NCBI GenBank assembly: GCA_963817335.1
Contig: CAWFNX010000001.1
Coordinates: forward strand, 806,001-870,000
DNA length: 64,000 nt
Origin: AV40 sp963817335
GTDB lineage: Bacteria > Verrucomicrobiota > Verrucomicrobiia > Chthoniobacterales > UBA10450
Direction: 5' to 3'
Shown here: positions 40,053-48,845 of the stretch, piece after piece
Layout: each line of letters opens with the position of its first letter
Position numbering within the stretch: the first letter of the stretch is position 1
The notes under the pieces: model-generated
Seen by the model: the letters and a program-made list of their open reading frames with translations, nothing else
Databases searched by the model: none
Told to the model about the DNA's origin: nothing
Made by a program: the position numbers and the translations under genes

Positions 40053-41576
40053 ATGAAAATTTCCCGCGCTCTGATTTCCGTTTCCGACAAGGCCGGCGTG
40101 GCCAAGTTCGCGCGCGAGCTCGAGCGCCAGGGCGTCGACATTATTTCCACCGGTGGAACGGCCGATCTCTTGCGAAAGGAAAAAATCCCGGTGCGGGACA
40201 TTTCGAGTTTCACCGCGTTTCCGGAGGTTTTGGAAGGGCGGGTGAAAACTTTGCATCCGCGCGTGCACGGCGGACTGCTTTACAAACGCGGGAATCCGAA
40301 ACACGAGGCCGAAGCCAAGGAATGCGGCTTCGAGCCGATCGACATGGTGGTCGTGAATTTGTATCCGTTCGAGAAGACGATCCAAAAGCCTGACGTCACT
40401 CTGGCCGAAGCGATCGAAAACATCGACATCGGCGGGCCTTCGATGATCCGGAGCGCGGCGAAGAATTACGAATCGGTCACGGTGGTGGTCGATCCGGCCG
40501 ATTACGACACGATCCTGGAGAACATGCGGGATAACAACGGCGAGACGACGTTGAAATTGCGCGAACATCTCGCGATCAAAGCGTTCATCAAAACGTCCGA
40601 TTACGATCGCACGATTGGCAATTATCTGAACCGCGAACAAATCACCGAAGCTTCGTTTTCGTTGTCATTACCCTTGGTGACAAAGCTGCGTTACGGCGAA
40701 AACCCTCATCAGAACGCCGCGCTCTACGGCGATTTCGAGCACCACTTCGAAAAGCTGCACGGCAAAGAGCTTTCGTTTAACAACATCCTCGACATCAGCG
40801 CCGCCACCAACCTGATCGCAGAGTTTTCGCAGCCCACGGTGGCGATTCTGAAGCACACCAATCCGTGCGGCGTCGGGTCGGACAACGATCTTCGCAAAGC
40901 CTGGGAGAAGGCGTTCGCAACCGACAAGCAGGCCCCGTTTGGCGGAATCATCGTTTGCAATCGCGAGATCACCGAGCCGCTCGCGAAAACCATCAGCGAG
41001 ATTTTTTCCGAAGTGATTATCGCCCCGGACTTCGATACTGAAGCGCGCGCACTTTTACAGAAGAAGAAAAATCTGCGGCTGATCCGACTCGGTACCTCCG
41101 CCGCCGAAGCGAGACCAATGGTCGATCTTCGTTCGGTTTGCGGCGGGCTGCTCGTTCAGGATTCCGACATCGGCGCAGAAAACCCGGAACAAATCGTGAC
41201 TCAACGCAAGCCCACCAAGAAGGAGATGGAGGCGATGTTGTTTGGCTGGCGCGTGGTCAAGCATGTGAAGTCGAACGCAATTGTTTACGCCGCGGCTGAT
41301 CGGACGCTCGGCATCGGCGCCGGACAAATGTCGCGCGTGGACGCGTCGCGGATCGCGATTTGGAAGGCGAACGAGGCTGGCCTTTCCCTGAAGGGCAGCG
41401 CGGTGGCCAGTGACGCGTTCTTTCCCTTTCCTGACGGGTTAATCGCGGCCGCCGACGCCGGCGCCACCTGCGCGATTCAACCCGGCGGGTCGGTGCGCGA
41501 CAAAGAAGTCATTGCCGCCGCGGACGAACGCAAAATGGCGATGATCTTCACCGGAATCAGACACTTTCGCCATTGA
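40053..41576 (+). CDS. purH: Bifunctional AICAR transformylase/IMP cyclohydrolase (PurH)
   Basis: Last two steps of de novo purine synthesis to IMP. 507 residues. The N-terminal cyclohydrolase domain shows SVSDKAGVAKFARELERQGV, TGGTADLL, FPEVLEGRVKTLHPRVHGGLL and VVNLYPFEKT; the transformylase domain shows LRYGENPHQNAALYG, ILKHTNPCGVG (catalytic K-H), NREITEP and AADAGATCAIQPGGSVRD. Standard length; solitary in this context. Confidence 0.99.
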   Translation: MKISRALISVSDKAGVAKFARELERQGVDIISTGGTADLLRKEKIPVRDISSFTAFPEVLEGRVKTLHPRVHGGLLYKRGNPKHEAEAKECGFEPIDMVVVNLYPFEKTIQKPDVTLAEAIENIDIGGPSMIRSAAKNYESVTVVVDPADYDTILENMRDNNGETTLKLREHLAIKAFIKTSDYDRTIGNYLNREQITEASFSLSLPLVTKLRYGENPHQNAALYGDFEHHFEKLHGKELSFNNILDISAATNLIAEFSQPTVAILKHTNPCGVGSDNDLRKAWEKAFATDKQAPFGGIIVCNREITEPLAKTISEIFSEVIIAPDFDTEARALLQKKKNLRLIRLGTSAAEARPMVDLRSVCGGLLVQDSDIGAENPEQIVTQRKPTKKEMEAMLFGWRVVKHVKSNAIVYAAADRTLGIGAGQMSRVDASRIAIWKANEAGLSLKGSAVASDAFFPFPDGLIAAADAGATCAIQPGGSVRDKEVIAAADERKMAMIFTGIRHFRH

Positions 41577-41581
41577 GGCGA

Positions 41582-41735
41582 AAGTGAAATCCCAAATCCC
41601 AAAAACCAGGCTCCAAACAATTCTCAAATCTCAAATCCCAAAGTCAAAAGCGCGGCACCTTTCGTTTGAATGTTGGTGCTTGGAGTTTGTTTGGGATTTG
41701 GGGCCTGGGATTTGGGATTTCCGGCTTCAACCTAG
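41582..41735. repeat. Word palindrome AAATCCCAAA / TTTGGGATTT
   Basis: Left words AAATCCCAAATCCCAAAAAC and CAAATCTCAAATCCCAAAG; right words GTTTGGGATTTGGGGCCTGG and GATTTGGGATTT. The two halves are reverse complements in style over about 150 bases. No gene; the converging purH and the next gene both end against it. Confidence 0.88.
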
Positions 41736-42853
41736 GGCTGGAACGTTATTGGTACTAATACGGTCCAGTCCCCCGCGCCCGGTTCGGCTCGCCATTGATG
41801 CAGGCCGTCGATTGCAGCCTGGTCGAGAATCGGTTGTCCGGTTGATTCTACGGTTTGGACGTTTTTCACCAAACCGTTGGTGCCAAAGGTGACGCGATAT
41901 TTGCCATTGCCGCGTTTCGGTCCGATCCGAATTGAGCGCGCTTCGAACGGGTATTTCGGCGCGGGATTGAAAAGAACTCGGCGCGCGACTCGCGGTGTCG
42001 GCGTTGGCGTTGGAGACGGCGATTCCTGGGGCGCGGCCGTCCATCGTCCGGTCATGCTCGATTTTATTGGCGCCAGCAACGGTTCGAGTTGTCCAGACGG
42101 TTGGATTTCATTCTTGCCGCCGGCCGTCACAACTCCAACCACTTCGCCGTTGGCATCGAGTACCGGCGCGCCGACCGCATCATTCGGGATGGTGCCTCCG
42201 ATTTGAAACGCATCCTTCTTCGGGTCCGCGCCGAGCGATGTGATCAGGCCGGCCGCCATCGGTTGTTCTTTGTGCTCAAGGGTGTTTCCGACAACGACGC
42301 CCCAGGCGTTCACCGCAATTGATTCGGTTGTTTTTTGCAACGGAAGGGCTGGAACGCCGATTTGTGTTTCAGCGCGAAGAATAACGAGGCCGCTTGTTTT
42401 GGAAAAATCAATGAGACCGGTCACGTTGCGAATTTTTCCGTCGGAAGATTTCGCTACCCCATACGCCGCGTCTGCGACCAAATCCAAACTCGTGGCCAGC
42501 AAACCGTCGTGAGAAACGTAAAACGCGGTGCCACTTCGCAGCAGTTGGCCTTTAGCATCGAACACCGTGAGCTCGACGATGGCCGGCGCCGCTTTCTGCG
42601 CGACCTTTTGGAATTCGGGAGGCGGCGTTTGGGCCGGTATCGTCGCGGTTGGGGTCGGTGATGCTTGCGTCACCGTAGCTGACGCGCTCGGCGCCGCAGG
42701 TGGAGGTGGGGTTGAAGTGATGAACGACGGTGACGGAGTGGGCGTTGTCGTCAAAATGCCGAGTTGCCCCGGTGGATTTCGACCACACCACGAGTAAGCG
42801 AGAATGACACACAGGGCCGCTCCACAGATGAGGGCAAGGGTCGATTGTCTCAT
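41732..42853 (-). CDS. Trypsin-fold protein with lost catalytic triad and C-terminal TonB domain
   Basis: 373-residue exported or anchored protein. N-terminal hydrophobic segment (LALICGAALCVILAYSW), a Pro/Thr-rich linker to about residue 80, then a chymotrypsin/DegP-type fold: GTAFYVSHDGLLATSLDLV where the histidine is normally found, SGLVILRAET where the aspartate is found, and IPNDAVGAPVLDANGEVVGVV where GNSGGPL is usual. All three catalytic positions appear substituted. After a TP-rich hinge, the last 85 residues resemble the TonB C-terminal fold (YPFEARSIRIGPKRGNGKYRV, GLVKNVQTVESTGQPILDQAA). Likely a binding or scaffold protein. Confidence 0.78.
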   Translation of the reverse strand: MRQSTLALICGAALCVILAYSWCGRNPPGQLGILTTTPTPSPSFITSTPPPPAAPSASATVTQASPTPTATIPAQTPPPEFQKVAQKAAPAIVELTVFDAKGQLLRSGTAFYVSHDGLLATSLDLVADAAYGVAKSSDGKIRNVTGLIDFSKTSGLVILRAETQIGVPALPLQKTTESIAVNAWGVVVGNTLEHKEQPMAAGLITSLGADPKKDAFQIGGTIPNDAVGAPVLDANGEVVGVVTAGGKNEIQPSGQLEPLLAPIKSSMTGRWTAAPQESPSPTPTPTPRVARRVLFNPAPKYPFEARSIRIGPKRGNGKYRVTFGTNGLVKNVQTVESTGQPILDQAAIDGLHQWRAEPGAGDWTVLVPITFQP

Positions 42854-42897
42854 TGGCGAACCGTCACCATGATTTGTTCGTCCGAATTGCTAAAATG

Positions 42898-43099
42898 TTA
42901 TCGCGTCGCGCAAGCCAGCCGCCACATCCAAATACAAAGGACAGCGCCCACGACGATCGGCCGCCCAGCTCAATCCCATTGGAACGAGATGACTTCCAAT
43001 CGTCACTGCAGTGTGTCTAAACACACGGACGATATGGAAGATCGCGACCAGTCCGAAAATTAACGAAGCAATCCGCAAACCCATTTGTTGTGAGCTCAT
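42898..43099 (-). pseudogene. Small two-helix membrane protein, one-base frameshift
   Basis: Reads MSSQQMGLRIASLIFGLVAI then FHIVRVFRHTAVTIGSHLVP then MGLSWAA in one frame. Dropping one base of GGCC at 42959-42962 lets it continue IVVGAVLCIWMWRLAC and stop at 42898, a normal-looking membrane protein of about 66 residues with two helices. As written, the frame instead runs into a charged tail (DRRGRCPLYLD). Unknown family. Confidence 0.6.
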
Positions 43100-43161
43100 A
43101 TTCGGATTTTCTCACGTGAGTCTTCGCTTTGTCAGCAACAAAACCTGTAGCGGCGGTCTAT

Positions 43162-43684
43162 TCAGGCCACGGCGCTTCGCCTGAACGCCGACGCCTGGAC
43201 AATGATCCCTACGGCAGTCAGGCCTACGAACAGCAGGGTCGCGCCGGTCGATGGCAAAACAATCGTGTGCCCGATCAGGTATGCGCCGACCACGGCCGAC
43301 ATCACGATCAACGCCCAATCAAAGAGCGACAAAAGCAGAATCATCCCGATGATTCCGCCGATGATGAATGTAATTCCGGGATAATTCGCGCCGTTGGCAA
43401 AAAATGCGGCGGCCAGGGCCATGGCCAGTCTTCCCGCCGGCCAGAAACCCGGCGATCGCGATCGCGATTTTTTGCAAAAACATGGCAAGCAACGCGCCGA
43501 TGAATCCGAACACCAGCGCGACGCTGAGTTGCAAGATCTGCGTTGGCTCGTGCATCAGGTGCGGGGCAATTTCCATTCCTGCGGCAAACCCAACCGCCGC
43601 CACGCACAGCCAAAACAGTTTTCGTCCAAAAAATAAAACGATCGCGCCAATCAGGACGCTTAGAATTGGAATCGGCAAATTCAT
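43162..43684 (-). pseudogene. Multi-helix membrane protein (DUF4203/TMEM198-like), one-base frameshift
   Basis: The N-terminal frame gives PIPILSVLIGAIVLFFGRK, LFWLCVAAVGFAAGMEI and LALVFGFIGALLAM-type helices up to IAIAGFLAGG. The C-terminal frame continues RLAMALAAAFF, ITFIIGGIIGMILLLSLFD and LIVMSAVVGAYLIGHTIV. The break is at the CCC run 43433-43435; dropping one base restores about 173 residues with six helices. The glycine-rich helix pattern fits the DUF4203 group, a tentative call. Same strand as the small membrane protein. Confidence 0.72.
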
Positions 43685-43689
43685 CTTTT

Positions 43690-43787
43690 AGTCAAGTCGA
43701 GCGGAGTCGAAACAATGCTAAAGCTCGAATGTTCAATCAAATGGCGAGACAGTTAATTTCAAAATTTTCGGTCATTCGGAATGACAA
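43690..43787. repeat. GTCAAGTCGAGCGGAGTCGAAAC palindrome (TGTCATTCCGAGCG family, diverged)
   Basis: Left arm from 43690 (GTCAAGTCGAGCGGAGTCG) and right arm to 43787 (GGTCATTCGGAATGACA). The right part is translated as the C-terminus of the sulfotransferase gene. Confidence 0.65.
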
Positions 43788-44570
43788 AAGGTAGAGGCGA
43801 TTGACCTCAGTCGCCTGGCGGTTCGGTGAACCGCCATTACCTTTCGCGTACCAACTCGCCAAATCTCTGTCCAACAATTGCTCAAGCTCCTTGATGTCGG
43901 AATGAAAAGTCGCGATCAAGCGCGATCGCTGCCGTTCGTCGATCTTGTCCGAATATTCCTGCTCGAACACGCTCGCTTCCGGCGGAACGAACGATGAATC
44001 GACGCCGAGAAATTCAAAAACGCGGCGCAGTGTTTTTTGATGCTCGTTTCGCAATTCCTCGCTCAACAAAACGAGAACGTTATCACGGCCAAAAATGTTG
44101 AATAAACGCCGGACCTGATGCGCGTAGAAGCCACGATCGATGTAGGAATAGACGCGATGCTGCAACGGCAACGCTTCCCGGCAGCGTTCCGCTTCTCTGT
44201 CGATCGCTTCGGCGAACGGGAGTTTTTCTTTGCCGCGTTTGGTTTCCATGTTCCAGGCGGAAAACGCGCGCTCGACCGGATTTCGCAGGGCCAGGATCCA
44301 TTTCATCTTCGGATTGTATTTCCAGATCCGACTCGGCGCGGTTTCCCAATACATGTAGATCGGGCTCGCTTCGCCAGTCACCCGATGCTCTGGCTTCGGT
44401 GTAAAGTTCGCGTGATACCCGTTGTAATCGGTGTTTTCTTTTTCGCGATCGAAAAAGTGGAGCTCCTTGCGCGTAGTCGGCATGCAAATCTCCGGGTGCT
44501 GGCGCAAAAACGAATCCAGGGCCGACGTCCCGCCCTTCTGGGTCCCGCCAATTACGAAGTTTACCTGCAT
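43737..44570 (-). CDS. Sulfotransferase family protein with repeat-encoded tail
   Basis: Transfers sulfuryl groups from PAPS. About 277 residues from the ATG ending at 44570 (MQVNFVIGGTQKGGT). The 5'-phosphosulfate loop GGTQKGGTSALDSFLRQHP is intact; KMKWILALRNPVERAFSAWN is the 3'-phosphate-binding region. The final 34 residues (from GNGGSPNRQATEV onward) are the translation of two dispersed palindromes at 43690-43841, so the ancestral protein probably ended near residue 245 at YAKG. Substrate unknown; surface glycan or lipid is plausible. Confidence 0.9.
   Translation of the reverse strand: MQVNFVIGGTQKGGTSALDSFLRQHPEICMPTTRKELHFFDREKENTDYNGYHANFTPKPEHRVTGEASPIYMYWETAPSRIWKYNPKMKWILALRNPVERAFSAWNMETKRGKEKLPFAEAIDREAERCREALPLQHRVYSYIDRGFYAHQVRRLFNIFGRDNVLVLLSEELRNEHQKTLRRVFEFLGVDSSFVPPEASVFEQEYSDKIDERQRSRLIATFHSDIKELEQLLDRDLASWYAKGNGGSPNRQATEVNRLYLLSFRMTENFEINCLAI
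43790..43841. repeat. GGTAGCGGCGATTGACC palindrome, copy 2
   Basis: Reads GGTAGAGGCGATTGACCTC then GGCGGTTCGGTGAACCGCC and ATTACC. It lies inside the reading frame of the sulfotransferase gene. Confidence 0.88.
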
Positions 44571-44669
44571 TTTGTAGCCACAGATTGACACACGCCTTCG
44601 CTGAAAGCTACGGCGGTGCGGGCAGACTGTCGCAGATTCTGCAATAGTGGCGCGAGCGCGATTCCGTTA

Positions 44670-44723
44670 GGTAGGGGCGGTTCACCGAACCGCCATGGGG
44701 GATTGAGGTCAATCGTCGCTACC
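44670..44723. repeat. GGTAGCGGCGATTGACC palindrome, copy 3 (reversed)
   Basis: Orientation reversed relative to copies 1 and 2: GGTAGGGGCGGTTCACCGAA comes first. Lies in the gene-free gap 44592-44864. Confidence 0.88.
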
Positions 44724-44737
44724 CGTTGTCATGCCGA

Positions 44738-44793
44738 GGTAGCGGCCGTTGCCCCCAACGGCCCGCGGGCGATTGAGGGCAATCGCCCCTACC
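44738..44793. repeat. GGTAGCGGCGATTGACC palindrome, copy 4 (diverged)
   Basis: GGTAGCGGCCGTTGCCCCCA then GGGCGATTGAGGGCAATCGC and CCTACC. It starts 14 bases after copy 3, so two elements sit in tandem. Confidence 0.85.
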
Positions 44794-44864
44794 TGCTGAA
44801 CATCAGCGCCACGCATGGCCAAAACACAATTTCCCGCCGCCATCATCCGTGGTAGGACATCAGT

Positions 44865-46550
44865 TCACTTCTTCATCATCGCATCGCGCTTCGCTTTGAA
44901 TTCGTTCCCAGCTTTCCATTCCGGAAATTTGTCGGCGTTGGCGACCTGGTAGCCGACTTCGAAGAGAAGATCGACGTCTTGGACGGCGCCGGAGAGGTCC
45001 CAATCGGGTTGCACTTCGTCGGTGACTTGATGATAATCTTTCAAGTCGAATTCGTCACCACGCAGCGGACCGTTTGCGGGCGCGACATTAAATGTTCGAT
45101 TCTTTGCCGATATAGAGCGACGGCAGGCCGACTTTCTGAAAATTCGAAATTGTCGGCGCGATAAATAGCTGCCTTTTTCCGGACGAGGATTCGGAATCTC
45201 AGCCCGGCCCTGTCGTTTCGCGCGGCGGCGAGCATGTCGTCTAGAGTCGGAGAAAGCCGAAGCTGATGTCTTCGATGTCGCGCGCTTTGCCCCAGACGTT
45301 CATGCTGTCGATGTTGATGTCAGCCAAGGTTTTCTGGAGCGGATAAAGTGGATGTTCGGCGTACCACTTCGCGCCGAGCAAACCGGCCTCCTCAGCCGTC
45401 GTGGCACATGAAAAGAATCGAGCGTTTCGGCGGCGGCTCGGCTTTTGGAAATGCGCTCGCCAAGTGCGATCACGGCGGCAACACCGGAGGCATTGTCGAC
45501 GCGCCGTTGAAAATCTGATCTCCCTGGCAGCTCCGGATGTTTCCCGAGATGGTCCCAGTGCGCGGTAAAGATGACGTATTCGTCTTTTAATTTCGGATCA
45601 GCGCCTTCGAATTTACCGATCACGTTGTGCGACTTGAACGACCGGACTTGCTGTTTGATCTCGATGTTGGCTTTCGCATTCAGTGCGACCGGTTTGAAAT
45701 CCTTTGTGATCGCCGACTTCTTCAGCGCATCGAACTCCTGGCCGCAATCCGCCAGGAGTTTTTTCGCGACGTCGAGTGTGATCCAAGTCCGGGCTTGAAC
45801 CGAGCCCATGTTTTTGTCGGGATTATCGAGCTCAAAATTCTCTTTGGACCAACTCGATTTCACGACCTGCCACGGATAGGCCGCGGGAACGGTCTCGTGG
45901 ATGATGATTGCGGCTACCGCGCCTTTCTGCGCCGCAATTTCATATTTGTAGGTCCAGCGGCCGTAATAAGTCATCGCCTTTCCCTTGAACATGTTGTCGT
46001 CGAGTTTCGACGGATCTTTCGGATCGGGGACCGCGGGATCGTTGATCAACATCAGGATTGTTTTGCCGCGGACATCGACGCCCTTGTAATCGTCCCAGCC
46101 ATATTCGGGCGCGACCACGCCATAACCGACAAAGATGATGTCGGAATTGGCGATCTTAATTTCATTCTGCAGACGCGCGGACGACGCGACAAAATCATCC
46201 GCGAGTTTCAAATCCATTGGGGGTTTTCCGTTCACGACGAATTGCATCTTCGGGTCGCTTTTAATTCCGGCGAGCGGCACTTCCTGAATGTAAGTGCCAT
46301 CCGGATTTCCCGGTTTTAGTCCGATCTCTCTGAATTGGTCGGCGATGTATTTGATCGAGAGCTCTTCGCCCTTCGATCCCGGAGCGCGGCCTTCGAATTC
46401 GTCCGACGCGAGAGTTTTAATGTGGGCGAGCAACGCGTCTGGCGTGACGACATCGAGGGCGGGTTTGAGTTTCTCGGCGACTTTGTCCTCGGCCAGGAGG
46501 GTGAGGGTGAGTGGGAAAAGAACTGCGCAGCAGAGGCGAAGTGTTTTCAT
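44865..46550 (-). pseudogene. M28-family aminopeptidase, several frameshifts
   Basis: Secreted zinc peptidase of the M28 type. The first 330 or so residues are intact: signal MKTLRLCCAVLFPLTLTLLA, DALLAHIKTLASDEFEGRAPGS, a PA domain near IIFVGYGV, and the metal region YVIFTAHWDHLG. From 45524 down to 44865 the frame changes many times, but pieces of the expected protein are readable in other frames (VDNASGVAAV, TAEEAGLLGAKWYAEH, DINIDSMNVWG, KVGLPSLYIGKES, GDEFDLKDYHQVTDEV, ending at the stop 44865-44867). The repaired protein would be about 560 residues. Either a low-quality assembly stretch or a decaying gene. Confidence 0.85.
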
Positions 46551-46555
46551 AATTT

Positions 46556-46608
46556 GGTAGGGGCGATTGACCCCAATCGCCCGGGCGGTTCGGTGAACCG
46601 CCCCTACC
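46556..46608. repeat. GGTAGCGGCGATTGACC palindrome, copy 5
   Basis: GGTAGGGGCGATTGACCCC then GGCGGTTCGGTGAACCGCC and CCCTACC. It is followed at 46611-46636 by an unrelated hairpin (GCAGCCGGGGACGGCTGC). Confidence 0.9.
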
Positions 46609-46643
46609 TTTGCAGCCGGGGACGGCTGCCGCCACAGAAAAAA

Positions 46644-48779
46644 CTAGTGTGCCTCTTTCGACGGCCCAGCGGGCGCTTTCTTTGTATCGCCGCCTTTGAC
46701 CCCGATCTTTTTCAGGAACGGCTCGACCGACTGTTTCCGGCCGAGGAATTTCTCGATCGACACCGCAACGTCTCGTCCATCGCCCTGTTCGTAGATTTCT
46801 TTGCGCAGCTTCATTCCCGCTTGCTTGTCGAGATAACCCTGGGGCGCTTTCTCGAAGACGGTCGCCATGTCGGCAGCAATCGCATCGGCCCAAGCGTAAC
46901 CGTAATAACCGGCGTCGTAACCGTTCATATGACCGAAGTAAGTCACGAACGTCGTGCTGGGATCAATCGGCAGAAAAACTTTTTCCAGGACTGGGTTGGA
47001 AATATCCACGCAGTCCCATTGCACCCCTTCCGGATGCGCGTCATGCATCGCCAGGTCGAGTGAGGCGAAGGCGAATTGCCGGCGGTAAAAAACACCGGCG
47101 GTCGCTTTCTTGGCGTCGTTCATCTTTTGAATGATGTCCGCCGGAATTTTCTTGGAGGGATCGCGATAATCGGCGGCGAAAGTGTCGAGCACTTTTTTGT
47201 CCCAAACCCAATTCTGGAGCATTTGCGACGGCGCTTCCACGAAATCGCCCGGCACATGGGTGCCGCCAAACCGGCCATATTTAGCGCGAGTCGTGATCTC
47301 GTGCAGGCAGTGTCCGAATTCGTGGAAAAGCGTCTCCACGTCCTGATGCGTCATCAATGAAGGCTTGTCCGCGCTCGGCGGCGGAAAATTGCAAAGCAAC
47401 GCGCAAACCGGCCGCTGATATTTTCCATTTGCGAGTTGTTTGCCGCTGATAATCCCGAATTCGGCGAAGTGATTGAATTTTCCTTCGCGCGGAAACATGT
47501 CGAGATAGAACATTCCGAGTGGTTCGCCGGTGGCAGCGTCAGTCACCATGTAAAGCTGGAGATCGTCGACCCATTTGTAGGGCGCGGAGATTTGTTCAAA
47601 TTTCAGCCCGAAGATATTCTGGTAAATGTTAAACATTCCCTGGAGCACGTTTTGGAAGGGGAAGTAGTCGCGGAGCGCTTCGGTATTGACGTTGTATTTT
47701 TGTTTCTTGATCTGATTGCCGTAGTAACGCCAATCCCAGCGGTCGATCTTCGCGTTGGGGTCATTCGTGTCCGCGGCTTTTATTCTCTGCATTTCGGCGA
47801 CTTCGGCGGCGAACTTCGGCTGGATCCCGGAGATCAGGTTGTCGATGTAGGATTTCGCGCCGGCCTTGTTCTTGGCCATTTTAATCTCGGTCTGAAAATC
47901 GTCCCACGATTTATAACCCAGGCGGAGCGCGATCTTGTTTCGCAGATCCAGCATTTGATTGAGCACAGTGCGGTTGGTGTCTTTGGCGAGCGAGTTGCGG
48001 GTGACGTAAAGTTTTTTTCGAGTGGCTTCGTTCTTCGCATTTTCTTCAACCGTGTTGTACTGCCAGGTAACGTTCGCGAGCACGGTATAAGCGTCATCGC
48101 CAGTCTTCACTCCGGGCGCGGCGAAGAAACTGTCCGGCACGCCATCAAGCTCGGCCTTGGTAAAAACAAGCGGCGCTTTGGCGTTGACGATGTTGGTGTC
48201 GAAGTCCGTGCCGACCTTCGCCAATTGCTTCCGCAAATCTTCCACTTCCTTGCGCTTCTCGGGCGGCAAACCCAAACCCGCCCGGCGATAATCGCGCATC
48301 GTTTCGTCGAACAGCTTTTTGTCTTCGCCGCTCAATTTCGGCTTGGTGTTGGCAAACGCTTTCAGCGCTTTGTAAACGTCTTCGCGATAGTCGATGCCGA
48401 CCGCCCAGTCCTGAAACGTTTTGACCGCGTTCTCGGCCGCTTCGCGAACCTTCGCATCAGGGCTCGATTCCTTGGTCACGACGGCTCTGTTGGCCGCGTT
48501 GCCGGCAGTCCATCCCAGGTCATCGAGCGCGACCACCGTGCTCTGAAACGTGACCTTGCTTGGATCCTGTTGGCCGATCTGATCGAGCGCTTTGTTGGCG
48601 GTGTCGATCGCGTTCTTCATCATCGCATCGATCGCTTCCGGGGTGTGTTCCCAATCCGGAAGGGCGAGCACGGCATTGGCTTTGGTCGCGGCCGCGGCAA
48701 AATCGTCGACGGTTTTTAGATTTTCGGCGGCTAGAGTAAGAGGAAGAGTAAGAGCAAGGGTGAAGCGGAAGAGTTTCAT
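46644..48779 (-). CDS. M3 family oligopeptidase (peptidyl-dipeptidase Dcp-like), exported
   Basis: Zinc peptidase that trims oligopeptides, 711 residues from the ATG ending at 48779 (MKLFRFTLALTLPLTLAA, a signal peptide). The catalytic motif HEFGH is in ETLFHEFGHCLHEITTRAKYG near residue 485, with the third ligand glutamate expected in the FVEAPSQMLQNW segment that follows. Upstream 25 residues of the long ORF are a low-complexity leader and were trimmed. The export signal suggests periplasmic peptide turnover alongside the neighbouring M28 peptidase. Confidence 0.94.
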   Translation of the reverse strand: MKLFRFTLALTLPLTLAAENLKTVDDFAAAATKANAVLALPDWEHTPEAIDAMMKNAIDTANKALDQIGQQDPSKVTFQSTVVALDDLGWTAGNAANRAVVTKESSPDAKVREAAENAVKTFQDWAVGIDYREDVYKALKAFANTKPKLSGEDKKLFDETMRDYRRAGLGLPPEKRKEVEDLRKQLAKVGTDFDTNIVNAKAPLVFTKAELDGVPDSFFAAPGVKTGDDAYTVLANVTWQYNTVEENAKNEATRKKLYVTRNSLAKDTNRTVLNQMLDLRNKIALRLGYKSWDDFQTEIKMAKNKAGAKSYIDNLISGIQPKFAAEVAEMQRIKAADTNDPNAKIDRWDWRYYGNQIKKQKYNVNTEALRDYFPFQNVLQGMFNIYQNIFGLKFEQISAPYKWVDDLQLYMVTDAATGEPLGMFYLDMFPREGKFNHFAEFGIISGKQLANGKYQRPVCALLCNFPPPSADKPSLMTHQDVETLFHEFGHCLHEITTRAKYGRFGGTHVPGDFVEAPSQMLQNWVWDKKVLDTFAADYRDPSKKIPADIIQKMNDAKKATAGVFYRRQFAFASLDLAMHDAHPEGVQWDCVDISNPVLEKVFLPIDPSTTFVTYFGHMNGYDAGYYGYAWADAIAADMATVFEKAPQGYLDKQAGMKLRKEIYEQGDGRDVAVSIEKFLGRKQSVEPFLKKIGVKGGDTKKAPAGPSKEAH

Positions 48780-48845
48780 GCGGAAAGGTTTGGTTGATGG
48801 AAGGAGCGAAGATTGTGTAGAAGACTGACTCGGTAAAGCCAAATT

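Noticed and set aside
47436..48719. A 427-codon open frame on the plus strand
   Set aside because: It is antisense to the M3 peptidase with HEFGH and a signal peptide. The opposite frame has no family features.
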